A stretch of DNA of 64,000 bases. Source: DATAES01 sp963721305. GTDB taxonomy: Bacteria; Actinomycetota; Acidimicrobiia; Acidimicrobiales; JACDCH01. Every line of letters starts with the position of its first letter. The stretch's first letter is position 1. Position numbers and translations under genes: made by a program. The stretch is taken from assembly GCA_963721305.1 (NCBI GenBank), contig CAVRIR010000004.1:1-64000 (forward strand). Direction: 5' to 3'. The notes beneath the pieces were generated by a model. It searched no databases. It was not told the origin of the DNA and was given only the letters and a program-made list of their open reading frames with translations. Positions 41,264 through 52,697 of this stretch are shown here, piece after piece.

Positions 41264-42391
41264 ATGAACGCCATGCGCATCGTGCACGTGGTCACGAGAT
41301 CACATCGACGTGGTGCGGAGATCGTCGCGATCGAGTTGGCAGACGCGCTCGACTTGCTCGGCCATGACGATCGGCTCGTCGCGCTGGTCCGCGCGTTCGA
41401 CGGTGGTGTCGACGCGCGACTGCGACCGTTGGTCGACACGGATGCGATCAATGTTCGGACGATGGTCGAGAGCGGTTGGCGGCTGCGACGCGTGCTGTCC
41501 GCCGAACCAGCCGATGTCGTCGTCGCCCACGGCGGATGGGCGGCGCAGGTGACCGTGTTCGCGTTGAGCAAGCGACGGCACGGCAAGTTCGTGTGGCAGC
41601 GCATCCTCGGTATCCCGGAGCGCTCGTGGCACGGGCCGCGACGCATCTACTGGCAGGCGATCGCCCGCCGGTTCGACGCGGCGATCGTGCTCAGCACGGA
41701 GCTCGCCGAGGAGATGACGAGACTCGGCTATCGGGGTCCGGTGTGGTCGATCCCGAACGCGCGCAATCCCGCACGGTTCGAGGTCGTCGACCGCGACGAA
41801 GCCTCGTCCCGCCTACGGGCGGAGCTCGGCATCGCGAACGACGTGCCCCTCGTCGGCTTCGTCGGTCATCTCGTCGACCAGAAGCAACCGGAGCTCGCCA
41901 TCGACACGTTGGCGGCCATGCATCGGGCGGGGTGCCCTGCGCACCTGGTCGTCGCGGGCGACGGACCTCTGCGGGCGACTGTCGAGCAACACGTCGAGCG
42001 CAACGGGCTGCAGCCGTCCGTCACCTTGCTCGGACATCGTGACGGCACGGAGTGGATCTACGGCGGCATCGATCTCCTGCTGCTGACCAGCGCGTCCGAG
42101 GGCGTGCCGGGTGTCGTCATCGAAGCGCAGATGGCCGGCTGTCCGGTCGTCAGCTTTCCCGTGGGTGCGGTCACGGACGTCGTCGACCATCTCGAGACCG
42201 GCATCGTCGTCGAGCGACCGGACGTGGCGCTGCTCGCGCGAGCAGCGGCGGACTTGCTTCGTGACGACGCGGCGCGTGTCGCGATGGGCAAGGTCGCTCG
42301 CGAGCGCAGCGAGCGGCACTCGATGGCGCGCGCCGCGATTCTCTACGACCGGCACCTTGAAGACCTTGTGTCGGAACGGGGCGGATTGTGA
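41264..42391 (+). CDS. GT4-family glycosyltransferase
   Basis: A 375-residue retaining glycosyltransferase. N-terminal domain: RIVHVVTRSHRRGAEIVAIE; acceptor side VVVAHGGWAAQVTVFALSKR; C-terminal donor domain VPLVGFVGHLVDQKQPELAI, HLVVAGDGPLRATVEQH, and the E-x7-E type site LLLLTSASEGVPGVVIEAQM. Similar to enzymes of capsule, exopolysaccharide and LPS-like glycan synthesis. Two ATGs (41264, 41273) are possible. The following gene is the FlaA1-like dehydratase after 177 bp of lower-GC DNA that may hold its promoter. Confidence 0.9.
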   Translation: MNAMRIVHVVTRSHRRGAEIVAIELADALDLLGHDDRLVALVRAFDGGVDARLRPLVDTDAINVRTMVESGWRLRRVLSAEPADVVVAHGGWAAQVTVFALSKRRHGKFVWQRILGIPERSWHGPRRIYWQAIARRFDAAIVLSTELAEEMTRLGYRGPVWSIPNARNPARFEVVDRDEASSRLRAELGIANDVPLVGFVGHLVDQKQPELAIDTLAAMHRAGCPAHLVVAGDGPLRATVEQHVERNGLQPSVTLLGHRDGTEWIYGGIDLLLLTSASEGVPGVVIEAQMAGCPVVSFPVGAVTDVVDHLETGIVVERPDVALLARAAADLLRDDAARVAMGKVARERSERHSMARAAILYDRHLEDLVSERGGL

Positions 42392-42568
42392 CAGGCCGGT
42401 TAAGAAACCGAAATGTTCGTCCCACTTCTCTGGTTTCAGACGATCTGTACATTTCAAAATACGGCGAAACCGGAACGCCCTGCAACGTCCGCTTGCAGTC
42501 GCGCCTTCAGGATGGTTCAGTCGTGCCGGGGTTGGCCACGGTACGTGGTGAAGGGGGGCGGTGCGGCG

Positions 42569-44797
<2,229 letters not shown>

Positions 44798-45869
44798 CAC
44801 TTCAGGCGCTCGTCGAAGACCGGTCCGGTCCGGTCGTGGTCCCCAGCTTCACCTTCGCGGCGACCGCCCTCGCGGCGACGTGGAACCAACGCCAGTTGCG
44901 GTTCGTGTCGTGTGACCCGGAGAGCTTCCAGATCGACATCGAGAGCACCATGTCCGCGCTCGACGGTGCGAGCGTGCTCATGGCCACCCATGTTTTCGGC
45001 GCGCCGTGTGACCCCGCCAGCGTCGAGGCGCTCGGTCGCATCTCGCGCGTGCCCGTCCTGTTCGACGCCGCGCATGCGTTCGGGGCGCGCACCGGCGGCG
45101 TTCCCGTGGGCGGCTTCGGCGATGCAGAGGTGTTCAGCCTCACGCCCACGAAGGTGCTCGTCGCCGGCGAGGGCGGGCTCGTGGCGACGCGCGACGACGC
45201 GCTCGCGGCCCGGCTGCGAGTGGCACGCAACTACGGCAACCCCGGTAACTACGACACGCTGTTCCCCGGCCTCAACGGGCGCATGTCCGAGTTCCACGCG
45301 GCAATGGCACTCGCGTCGCTCGACGAGCTCGCGACGACACTGCGACGCCGGCGCCAGCTCGCCGCCGTGTACCGGCGGTGCCTCGACGAGGTGCCGGGCA
45401 TCGAGTACCAGGCGGTGCCGATCACGGACGAGTCGACGTTCAAGGACTTCACGGTCACGGTCGACGAGCACACGTTCGGCCTGAGCCGAGACCAGTTGGT
45501 CGCGGTGCTCGCGCTCGAAGGCATCGACACCCGCAACTACTTCGATCCCCCGCTGCACCTCCAGCGAGCGTTCGACGGCGAGCATGCGTCCGATCTCGGC
45601 AACGTCGAGGCGACCTCGCGATCAGTGGTGTCGTTGCCGATCTATCCGGACCTGCCCGTGTCGACGGTCGAGCGGATCGTCGAGGTGCTGCTCGTCGCTC
45701 ACGAGAACGCCGATCGGGTCGGTTACGAGGCCAGCCAGGCGAGTGCGCGGGGCACGTCCGGCCTGCGCCTCTGGAGCTGACAGCCCAGTCGTCGACCGTG
45801 GGCGCCCGTGATCGGACGCCCTCGCGCGGCCATTAACCTGGGCCTTTCGATCGGGGGGTTCTCACACAG

Positions 45870-46800
45870 ATGTTTCCGCTTTGGGATGCGGCGATCGCAC
45901 CGGTGCTACGGGCGAGCAAAGCTCGACGAGTCGTCGAGATCGGCGCATTACGAGGTGAGACCACGAAGCTGGTTCTCGACTTCCTCGGCCCTGACGCCGA
46001 GCTCCACGTCATCGATCCGACGCCGAGGTTCGATCCGACCGAGCCGGAACAGACGTTCGCGGGTCAGTACCACTTCCACCGCGACATCAGCCACAACGTG
46101 CTGCCGCACCTCGAGCCGATGGACGCGGCGCTGATCGACGGCGACCACAACTGGTTCACCGTGTACCACGAGCTGAAGATGTTGGCGGAGGTCGCAGGCC
46201 GAGCCGGCGCGCCGCTCCCGGTGCTGATCATGCACGACGTCGGTTGGCCATACGGTCGCCGCGACCTCTACTACGCGCCCGAGCAGATCCCCGACGAGTT
46301 CCGCCAGCCGTGGCGGCGGGGCGGCATGCGTCAAGGCACGAAGGAGCTCCTGCAGCACGGCGGCGTCAATCCGACGATGTGCAACGCCGAGCTCGAGGGC
46401 GGCCCGCGCAACGGCGTCATGACCGCGCTCGACGACTTCCTCGCCGAGCACGACAAGCCGGTTCGCGTCGTCGTCGTGCCGATCTTCTTCGGGCTCGCCA
46501 TCGTCGCCGAAGAGGAACGCCTCGAACGTCAGCCCGAGCTGCGGGCGGCACTCGATCGCCTCGAAGGCGCCGAAGGGCAAGAGAAGCTTCTCCAGGTCGC
46601 GGAGACCACACGGCTGCGGGCACTCACGTTCCAGCACACGATGATCGAGCGCAGCGAGGAGAAGCTGGCGCGCTCGGCCAGCCGGTACCTCGAGCTGCTG
46701 AAGGGTGCGCTCCTCGACGAGCACTACCTCGAGAACGAGATCCGCCTGAGGTACCTGGCGCGGTGCGTGCGGACCGGCGAGGCCGCGGAGGCCGACCGCG
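45870..46800 (+). CDS. Methyltransferase_24-like domain, N-terminal part of a frameshifted multidomain protein
   Basis: The first 310 residues of a large protein. A SAM-binding fold is seen as RRVVEIGALRGETTKLVLDF, ELHVIDPTPRF, HFHRDISHNVLPHLEPMDAA, LIDGDHNWFTVYHELKML and LPVLIMHDVGWPYGRRDLYY, typical of Methyltransf_24/CmcI-like enzymes. It ends with a helical linker (ERSEEKLARSASRYLELLKG, ALLDEHYLENEIRLRYLARC) that in relatives leads straight into a TylF domain. That domain is found in the next frame from about 46790, so one indel at 46785-46810 has split the gene. The ATG at 45870 follows GGGGGG. Begins a run of glycan-modifying genes. Confidence 0.8.
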
Positions 46801-46830
46801 TCCGCGACCCCGTTCGCCGCGCAACCCGAG

Positions 46831-49155
46831 ATGTACAAGCGGCTGCTGCGCCTGCGCCGCGAGGGCCGCCAGCAGTGGGACGACGCCGCCAACGGGTTCC
46901 TGCCCTACGCCTCGATCGGCAGACCGCGGCTCGACCATCTCGAGCGCTGCTTGAGCTCGATCCGCGCCGACGCAGTTCCGGGCGACCTCGTCGAGTGCAG
47001 CACCGGCCGAGGCGGTGCCGGCATCTTCATGCGCGGCTACCTCGTCGCTCATGAGCTGCCCGACCGCGTGGTGTGGGTCGCGGACGAGTTCCGGGCCACG
47101 CCGGCCCCCGCCAAGGAAGCGAGCGCGATCGACGAGGACCTGAGCGAGCTGCAAGCCGATCTCAACCTCGTTCGCGAAGGGTTCAATCGATTCGACCTGT
47201 TCGACGGGCGGGTGCGCTTCCTCCAGGGCCCGATCGACACGACGGTGCCCGACGCCGACATCGACACCGTGGCGTTGCTCCGGCTCGGCACCGGCATCGG
47301 CGATGCCGCCGGGGCGGTGCTCGAGGCGGTGTACCCGAAGCTGGCCGTCGGCGGCTACGTGATCGTCGACGACCATGCCGACCCCGCCTGTGCACGGGCC
47401 GTCGCCGAGTACCGCGAGCGCCACGGCCTCACGGCAGACGTCGATGCCGTGGACTGGTCTGCGATCGCGTGGCGCAAGAACGAAGCGGTCGACGTGCCTG
47501 CCGGAAGCCTGCGCCCGGCGCGGATCAACTCGCTCGGCCTGCCACTCGCGCCGCCGGCGCCGGTCGACGCGATCGATCTGACGGTCGTCGTCGTCTTCTA
47601 CAACATGCGCCGCGAGGCAGAGCGCACGCTGAGCTCGCTCTCCCGCGCCTACCAACGTGACCTCGACAAGATCGGTTACGAGGTCATCGCGATCGAGAAC
47701 GGCTCCGACCCCGATCAGAAGCTCGGCGCGGAGTTCGTCGAGAGCTTCGGCGACGAGTTCCGCTACATCGACATGGGCGACGAGGCGCTGCCTTCACCCG
47801 CGCACGCGCTCAACGTCGGCATCAAGGAGGGCCGGGGCCAGAACTTCGCGCTGATGATCGACGGAGCGCACGTGCTGTCGCCGAGCGTGCTCTGGTTCGG
47901 CCTTGCGGGGCTGAAGACGTACGCACCGGCGATCGTCGCCACGCAGCAGTGGTACGTCGGCCCGGGGCAGCAACCCGAGGCGATGAGCGAGGGTTACAAC
48001 CAGGCCGACGAAGACGAGCTCTTCAAGCGCATCGGCTGGCCCAAGGACGGCTACCGGCTATTCGAGATCAGCCACTTCGTCGGCGAACGCGACTGGCTCG
48101 ACGGCATGTGGGAGAGCAACTGCATCTTTGCGCCGCGCTCACTGCTCGAGCAGGCCGGCGGGTTGGACGAGCACTTCTCGATGCCGGGCGGTGGCTTCGC
48201 CAACCTCGATCTCTACGAGCGGCTCGGCTCGACACCCGACGTCACCGTCGTGTCGATCATCGGCGAAGGCTCGTTCCATCAGGTCCACGGCGGCGTGACG
48301 ACGAACCTGCCCGGCGCAGACGATCGTCAGAGCCGCATCTACGGCTACCGCGAGCACTTCGCTGAGCTGCGGGGCAGGCGCTTCCGTGGTCCCGGCAAGC
48401 CGATCCACTACGTCGGACGCATCGGCTCGCCGGCCGCGCGCCGTACACGCGCGCGGCGCCTCAGCGCCGAGATGTTCGGGCGAGGCGCCGCGAGTCCCGA
48501 GCCGGACGGCCTGCCCACCACCCGCGAGCCGATCCCGCAGGACGTCAAGCGGGGCTACATCGACACGGTGTGGCGCAGCCTTGCCTGGCAGGAGACGTCC
48601 TGGCTCGGCAAGACCATCGAAGCCGTCCCCACGGACCTCGTCGCCTACCAGGAGGTCGTGGCGTCGGTACGGCCGGATTGGATCGTCGAGGTGGGCACAG
48701 GCGACGGCGCCCGCACGTTCTTCCTGGCCTCGATCTGCGACCTGATGGGCCACGGCCGCGTCGTCTCGGTCGGCGACGGTCTCGCTGAAGACCTCCCGGT
48801 GCACGAGCGCATCGTGTACGTCGACGGGAAGCCCGATGATCAGGCGACACTCGCGCGCGTCGAGAGCAGCATCGATGCGAGCGGGCCGACGATGGTCGTG
48901 CTCGGCACCCGAACGACCGCAGAAGCCACGCGCCGGCTCTTCGAGATGTACGCGCCGCTGGTGTCCCTCGACTCGTACGCGATCGTGACCGACACGGTCG
49001 TGAACGGCAATCCGGTGTGGGCGGGATTCGGGCCTGGACCGAACGAGGCGATCAACACGCTCATGCTTCGCCATGGCGAGTTCTTCGCCGATCCCCACCC
49101 GGAGCGGTTCGGACTCACGTTCAACCCCGGAGGCTTCCTCAAGCGCACCCGATGA
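46831..49155 (+). CDS. TylF methyltransferase - GT2 glycosyltransferase - CmcI-like domain protein
   Basis: 774 residues in frame from the first ATG; coding probably continues upstream into the previous entry. Domain 1 (about 1-225): TylF/macrocin O-methyltransferase-like, FLPYASIGRPRLDHLERCLS, GDLVECSTGRGGAGIFMRGY, VGGYVIVDDHADPACARAV. Domain 2 (about 245-530): GT2 family, DLTVVVVFYNMRREAERTLS, EVIAIENGSDPDQ, NFALMIDGAHVLSPSVLWFG, DWLDGMWESNCIFAPRSLLE. Domain 3 (about 580-774): cephalosporin hydroxylase/CmcI-like SAM fold, WIVEVGTGDGARTFFLASIC. A protein that can both add and methylate or hydroxylate sugars. Its stop overlaps the sulfotransferase start (ATGA). Confidence 0.85.
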   Translation: MYKRLLRLRREGRQQWDDAANGFLPYASIGRPRLDHLERCLSSIRADAVPGDLVECSTGRGGAGIFMRGYLVAHELPDRVVWVADEFRATPAPAKEASAIDEDLSELQADLNLVREGFNRFDLFDGRVRFLQGPIDTTVPDADIDTVALLRLGTGIGDAAGAVLEAVYPKLAVGGYVIVDDHADPACARAVAEYRERHGLTADVDAVDWSAIAWRKNEAVDVPAGSLRPARINSLGLPLAPPAPVDAIDLTVVVVFYNMRREAERTLSSLSRAYQRDLDKIGYEVIAIENGSDPDQKLGAEFVESFGDEFRYIDMGDEALPSPAHALNVGIKEGRGQNFALMIDGAHVLSPSVLWFGLAGLKTYAPAIVATQQWYVGPGQQPEAMSEGYNQADEDELFKRIGWPKDGYRLFEISHFVGERDWLDGMWESNCIFAPRSLLEQAGGLDEHFSMPGGGFANLDLYERLGSTPDVTVVSIIGEGSFHQVHGGVTTNLPGADDRQSRIYGYREHFAELRGRRFRGPGKPIHYVGRIGSPAARRTRARRLSAEMFGRGAASPEPDGLPTTREPIPQDVKRGYIDTVWRSLAWQETSWLGKTIEAVPTDLVAYQEVVASVRPDWIVEVGTGDGARTFFLASICDLMGHGRVVSVGDGLAEDLPVHERIVYVDGKPDDQATLARVESSIDASGPTMVVLGTRTTAEATRRLFEMYAPLVSLDSYAIVTDTVVNGNPVWAGFGPGPNEAINTLMLRHGEFFADPHPERFGLTFNPGGFLKRTR

Positions 49156-49712
49156 AGGTCTTCTGTATCGGCCTCAGCAAGACCGGCACCCGGTCGCTCC
49201 ACGACGCGCTGCAGATCCTCGGCTTGCGAAGCGTCCACTGGGGCGGTCCCGTACTCGCGACCGCCGTTCAGCGCGGTCCGGTGCTCACCGAGACCATCGA
49301 GCGAGCCCTCCACGACGGCCGCCCGCTCCTCGACGAGCTCGAGGACGCCGACGCCTACTCCGACATCTTGGCGCTGAGCACGAACTTCGACGTGCTCGAC
49401 CGCCAATACCCCGGGAACAAGTTCATCCTGACCGTGCGTGATCTCGACGACTGGCTCGACAGCCGGCGACGGCACGTCGAGCAGAACCTCGAGCGACGGG
49501 CACGCGGCGAGTACGCGGGGAACAACGTCGTGGTCGACTATCCCGCATGGCGGGAAGAGCGCCTTCAGCACGACGCCCGCGTGCGCGCCTACTTCGCCGC
49601 CCGTCCCGATGATCTGCTCGTGCTGGACATCGCCGCCGGTGACGGCTGGCAGCAGCTCTGCCCGTTCCTCGACCGGCCCATCCCCGACCAGCCGTTCCCG
49701 TCACGCGGTTGA
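49152..49712 (+). CDS. Sulfotransferase (Sulfotransfer_4-like)
   Basis: A 186-residue PAPS-dependent sulfotransferase-type protein. The 5'-phosphosulfate loop is KVFCIGLSKTGTRSLHDAL at the N-terminus and the 3'-phosphate region is FILTVRDLDDWLDSRRRHVE. It would transfer sulfate to a hydroxyl, probably on a glycan made by this locus. Coupled to the preceding multidomain gene (ATGA at 49152-49155). Somewhat short for the family (about 200-220). Confidence 0.85.
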   Translation: MKVFCIGLSKTGTRSLHDALQILGLRSVHWGGPVLATAVQRGPVLTETIERALHDGRPLLDELEDADAYSDILALSTNFDVLDRQYPGNKFILTVRDLDDWLDSRRRHVEQNLERRARGEYAGNNVVVDYPAWREERLQHDARVRAYFAARPDDLLVLDIAAGDGWQQLCPFLDRPIPDQPFPSRG

Positions 49713-49747
49713 GCCGGCGCCGAGACGATGACTCGAGCGGGCGAGCG

Positions 49748-50497
49748 ATGACGACGAAGGTCGTCCTCCACATCGGCACGCACAAGACCGGTTCCACGTC
49801 CCTGCAGCACTTCCTGCGCGACGCCGGGCCCCTGCTGGCGCAAGCCGATGCCTGGTATCCCCCAGGGTTGGTCCTCGACACGGCGCATTCCGAGCTGCCC
49901 TTGTTGTCGGTTCGTCTCGAACGTGATTGGCCCGCGCGCATCCGGTTTCCCGAGCTGCGGATGCCCGGATGGCTGGATGTCGCGAACAGGCATGTCCGTG
50001 CGCAGGTCGGGGATGCCGCTCGCGGGACGATCGTGTACTCACACGAGGACCTGAGCTATCTCCGCTTCCCGGACGAGTTCGAGCGACTCATCCGCTTGCT
50101 CGACCCGGCCGAGGTTCGCGTCATCGTGTTCCTGCGCGACAAGCAGTCGTTCCTTCGCTCATATGGCGACCAGCTCGCAGCGACCGGGTTCGAGGCGAGT
50201 GCCGATCCGGCATCGTTCGCCTATGTCGGAGAGGACTCGTGGTTGGTCGACTACGACTCGCTGCTCGACGGCTACCGGAAGGCGTTCGGCGCGAGCAACG
50301 TCGAGGTCGTCGATTACGACGCGGTGATGCAACAGGACGCCTCGATCATTCCGACGTTCGCCGAGCTCCTCGGAGTCACGCGCGCCGAGTTGCCGCCGCT
50401 CGATGGCTACCAGCTCAACCGCTCGGGGATGCACCTACGCCCGACGCCCGAGCAACTGGATTCCATCCGTCGGCGTCTCGCGGACCAGGCGACCTAG
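49748..50497 (+). CDS. Sulfotransferase-like P-loop protein
   Basis: A 249-residue protein with an N-terminal phosphate-binding loop VVLHIGTHKTGSTSLQHFLR and a later VRVIVFLRDKQSFLRSYGDQ, the two landmarks of the sulfotransferase fold. The rest is poorly conserved. The ATG at 49748 is preferred; a TTG at 49709 overlapping the previous stop would add 13 residues without conserved content. Followed immediately by a glycosyltransferase whose GTG abuts this stop. Confidence 0.75.
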   Translation: MTTKVVLHIGTHKTGSTSLQHFLRDAGPLLAQADAWYPPGLVLDTAHSELPLLSVRLERDWPARIRFPELRMPGWLDVANRHVRAQVGDAARGTIVYSHEDLSYLRFPDEFERLIRLLDPAEVRVIVFLRDKQSFLRSYGDQLAATGFEASADPASFAYVGEDSWLVDYDSLLDGYRKAFGASNVEVVDYDAVMQQDASIIPTFAELLGVTRAELPPLDGYQLNRSGMHLRPTPEQLDSIRRRLADQAT

Positions 50498-51556
50498 GTG
50501 CCGGGCACCGGCCACGGTCACGACTGGCTCTTCGTAACCGCGACGCTGGCGCGTCCCACCGGCGGCGACATCGCCTTGTTCGAATTGGTGAACGCGCTCG
50601 CGATCGAGACGGACGACAACATCACGCTCGTGCATCTGCCGTTCCAGGGCGCAGGGGTCGAGTCCCTCGCCGACGTTCCCTGGATGACCTTCGACAGTGC
50701 CGTGTCACACCGGTTCACCAGCACCGTGGATCCGGCCGAGCTTCGCGATGCGGACGTCGTCGTCTACACGATGAAGGCGGTCGCATCGTCGCTCGACGTC
50801 GCGAGCGTCATCACCGACGGCGGACCGCTGCCGATCCTGTTCTTGCAAGGGCTCAACGTGTTCGCGTCCGAGGTCGAGGATCGCGTGCTGCGGATGCCCG
50901 GACTCAAGGTGTGCGTCGGACGACGGCTCGCCGAATCAGTCCTCGAGCTCGGCGTTCCCACCGCCGACGTCGTGCACATCTCGAACGGCGTCGACCCGGG
51001 CACCTTTCACGTGACGCGGCCGATCGCCGATCGCCCGCCGCGGATCGCCATGAACTTCGATCCGCACCCGGTGAAGGGCGGCCTGGCGGGCATCGAAGCG
51101 ATCGAGCGCGTCAGCCGAGAGCTCGATGTCACCGCAACGGTGTTCGGAACACGGCCCCCCGAGACCCCACCGCGCGATGGCGTCGAGTTCGTCGTCTCGC
51201 CGTCGCGGTCGTCGATCGCGACGGACATCTACAACACGTGCAGCGTGTACCTGCAACCGAGTCTCCGCGAAGGCTTCGGCATGAGCGCGGTCGAGGCCAT
51301 GGCGTGCGGCTGTGCGCTGGTGACGACGGCGAACGGAGGCAACGACGACTACGCGTACGACGGTGAGACAGCGCTCGTGTGTTCGTCCGATCCCGAAGCG
51401 ATGGCGCAGGCGCTCGCGCGGTTGCTACGCGACGACCTCCTGCGCGTGCGGCTCGCCACGAATGGATCGCAGTTCGTCGAACGCTTTCGTTGGAGCTCGA
51501 GCGCGCAGCAACTGGCCGCGGTTGCGGTCGATCGCCTCGCGTCGAGTCGTCAGTAG
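50498..51556 (+). CDS. GT4/GT1-type glycosyltransferase
   Basis: A 352-residue glycosyltransferase. N-terminal WLFVTATLARPTGGDIALFE and VVVYTMKAVASSLDVASVIT; donor domain VVHISNGVDPGTFHVTRPIA, IAMNFDPHPVKGGLAGIEAI, and the E-x7-E type site YLQPSLREGFGMSAVEAMAC. Starts at a GTG directly after the sulfotransferase stop. Overlaps the convergent dioxygenase by 7 bp. Similar to rhamnosyl- or other hexosyl-transferases; donor unknown. Confidence 0.87.
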   Translation: MPGTGHGHDWLFVTATLARPTGGDIALFELVNALAIETDDNITLVHLPFQGAGVESLADVPWMTFDSAVSHRFTSTVDPAELRDADVVVYTMKAVASSLDVASVITDGGPLPILFLQGLNVFASEVEDRVLRMPGLKVCVGRRLAESVLELGVPTADVVHISNGVDPGTFHVTRPIADRPPRIAMNFDPHPVKGGLAGIEAIERVSRELDVTATVFGTRPPETPPRDGVEFVVSPSRSSIATDIYNTCSVYLQPSLREGFGMSAVEAMACGCALVTTANGGNDDYAYDGETALVCSSDPEAMAQALARLLRDDLLRVRLATNGSQFVERFRWSSSAQQLAAVAVDRLASSRQ

Positions 51557-52587
51557 AGGATCGGAAGCTGATCGGTCGGATACGCGGACGGCGCGAAGAA
51601 CCACGACTCGATCGCGTGCCGCTCGCGGGTCATGCCCGGTGAGGTTCCGGTTCGGTGCAGCAACACATGGTCGAACAGCAGCGCGTCGCCCGCCTCGAAT
51701 TCCGGTCGCACGATCGGAACATCAGCCGCCGTCGAGAGAACCGCGTCGTCCGACAACGCCCAGTCGTAGCGTGACGATTCGTCGCGGGACACGACACCGT
51801 CGAGCCGTTTCGGCACGATGTCGAGGCCGGGTGCGTCAGTGCCACAGCGAGTCAGCGCGAGCCAGATGTTGACAGCACCGACCCCCTGCCCGAGGAACGA
51901 GCCGTCCTGGTGCCATCGACCGTCCACGTCGACATCGGGCGGCATCCGCCGCAGCGTCGCCTTGATCCCCGACAGCAACGGCCGTTCGCCCAGGAACTCG
52001 GTCATCAGGGCGCCGAGCCCCATGTCGTCGACATACTCGAACAATTCGAAGAGCAGGCGCGGCGAGTCGGCCACCCACATCGAGCCGCGGCTTCGTAGGA
52101 ACTGCCGGTGCACGTCCTCGGGCAGGTTCGAGCCCTCGCGATCGGGCATCGCGTGAGGGTCGTACCACTCCGGGTCGACGTCGCTCGAGCCGCCGATCGA
52201 CGCGTCGTATGCCTCGAGCACGGAGTCGATCCCTGCCGCGAGACCTCGAGCTCGCTCAGGCGTGACCAGTCCCCGAACGAGCAGGCAACCACTGCGCGCC
52301 AGTCCGTCGCGCAAGGCGCCGGCGTCGAGCTGATCGGCTTCGATCTCGACCACGGTGCCGTCGCCGTCCTCGGCGACCACCGCGTCACGGCTCTCGCCGG
52401 CTTGCAGCGGCAGCGCGGCACCGCCGTTGCGGCGGAGCAGCACGAGCTCACGCTCGACCTCGGTGCTCCGTTGCCGCCGGTTGACGTCCGTGAGCAGGTC
52501 GATCGCTTCGCGGAACCTCGCTCGTCCTGCCAACTCGTTGCTTCGTCGCAGCGCTGCTTCGAGCTCATCGGCCGTCTGGTCGAGCAT
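51550..52587 (-). CDS. Phytanoyl-CoA dioxygenase-like Fe(II)/2-oxoglutarate oxygenase
   Basis: A 345-residue PhyH-family oxygenase. The iron ligands are HxD in GRWHQDGSFLGQG (His226, Asp228) and the distal His311 in FDHVLLHRTGTSPGMTRERH, with the 2-oxoglutarate-binding Arg nearby. N-terminal 60 residues are a helical, charged region (LEAALRRSNELAGRARFREA) outside the catalytic domain. Likely hydroxylates a sugar, lipid or small molecule made by this cluster. The ATG at 52587 has GGAGGTGAGG directly upstream. Divergent from the first GT-C gene. Confidence 0.88.
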   Translation of the reverse strand: MLDQTADELEAALRRSNELAGRARFREAIDLLTDVNRRQRSTEVERELVLLRRNGGAALPLQAGESRDAVVAEDGDGTVVEIEADQLDAGALRDGLARSGCLLVRGLVTPERARGLAAGIDSVLEAYDASIGGSSDVDPEWYDPHAMPDREGSNLPEDVHRQFLRSRGSMWVADSPRLLFELFEYVDDMGLGALMTEFLGERPLLSGIKATLRRMPPDVDVDGRWHQDGSFLGQGVGAVNIWLALTRCGTDAPGLDIVPKRLDGVVSRDESSRYDWALSDDAVLSTAADVPIVRPEFEAGDALLFDHVLLHRTGTSPGMTRERHAIESWFFAPSAYPTDQLPILY

Positions 52588-52697
52588 CCTCACCTCCGCG
52601 CCGCCCAACGTTAGTTGGGGCCCGCATCTACCATGGCACGAGGGAGCGGGCGGTTCGCCGGGGACATGCCGAGGCAAGCCGAAGGCCGTGGCGCATT

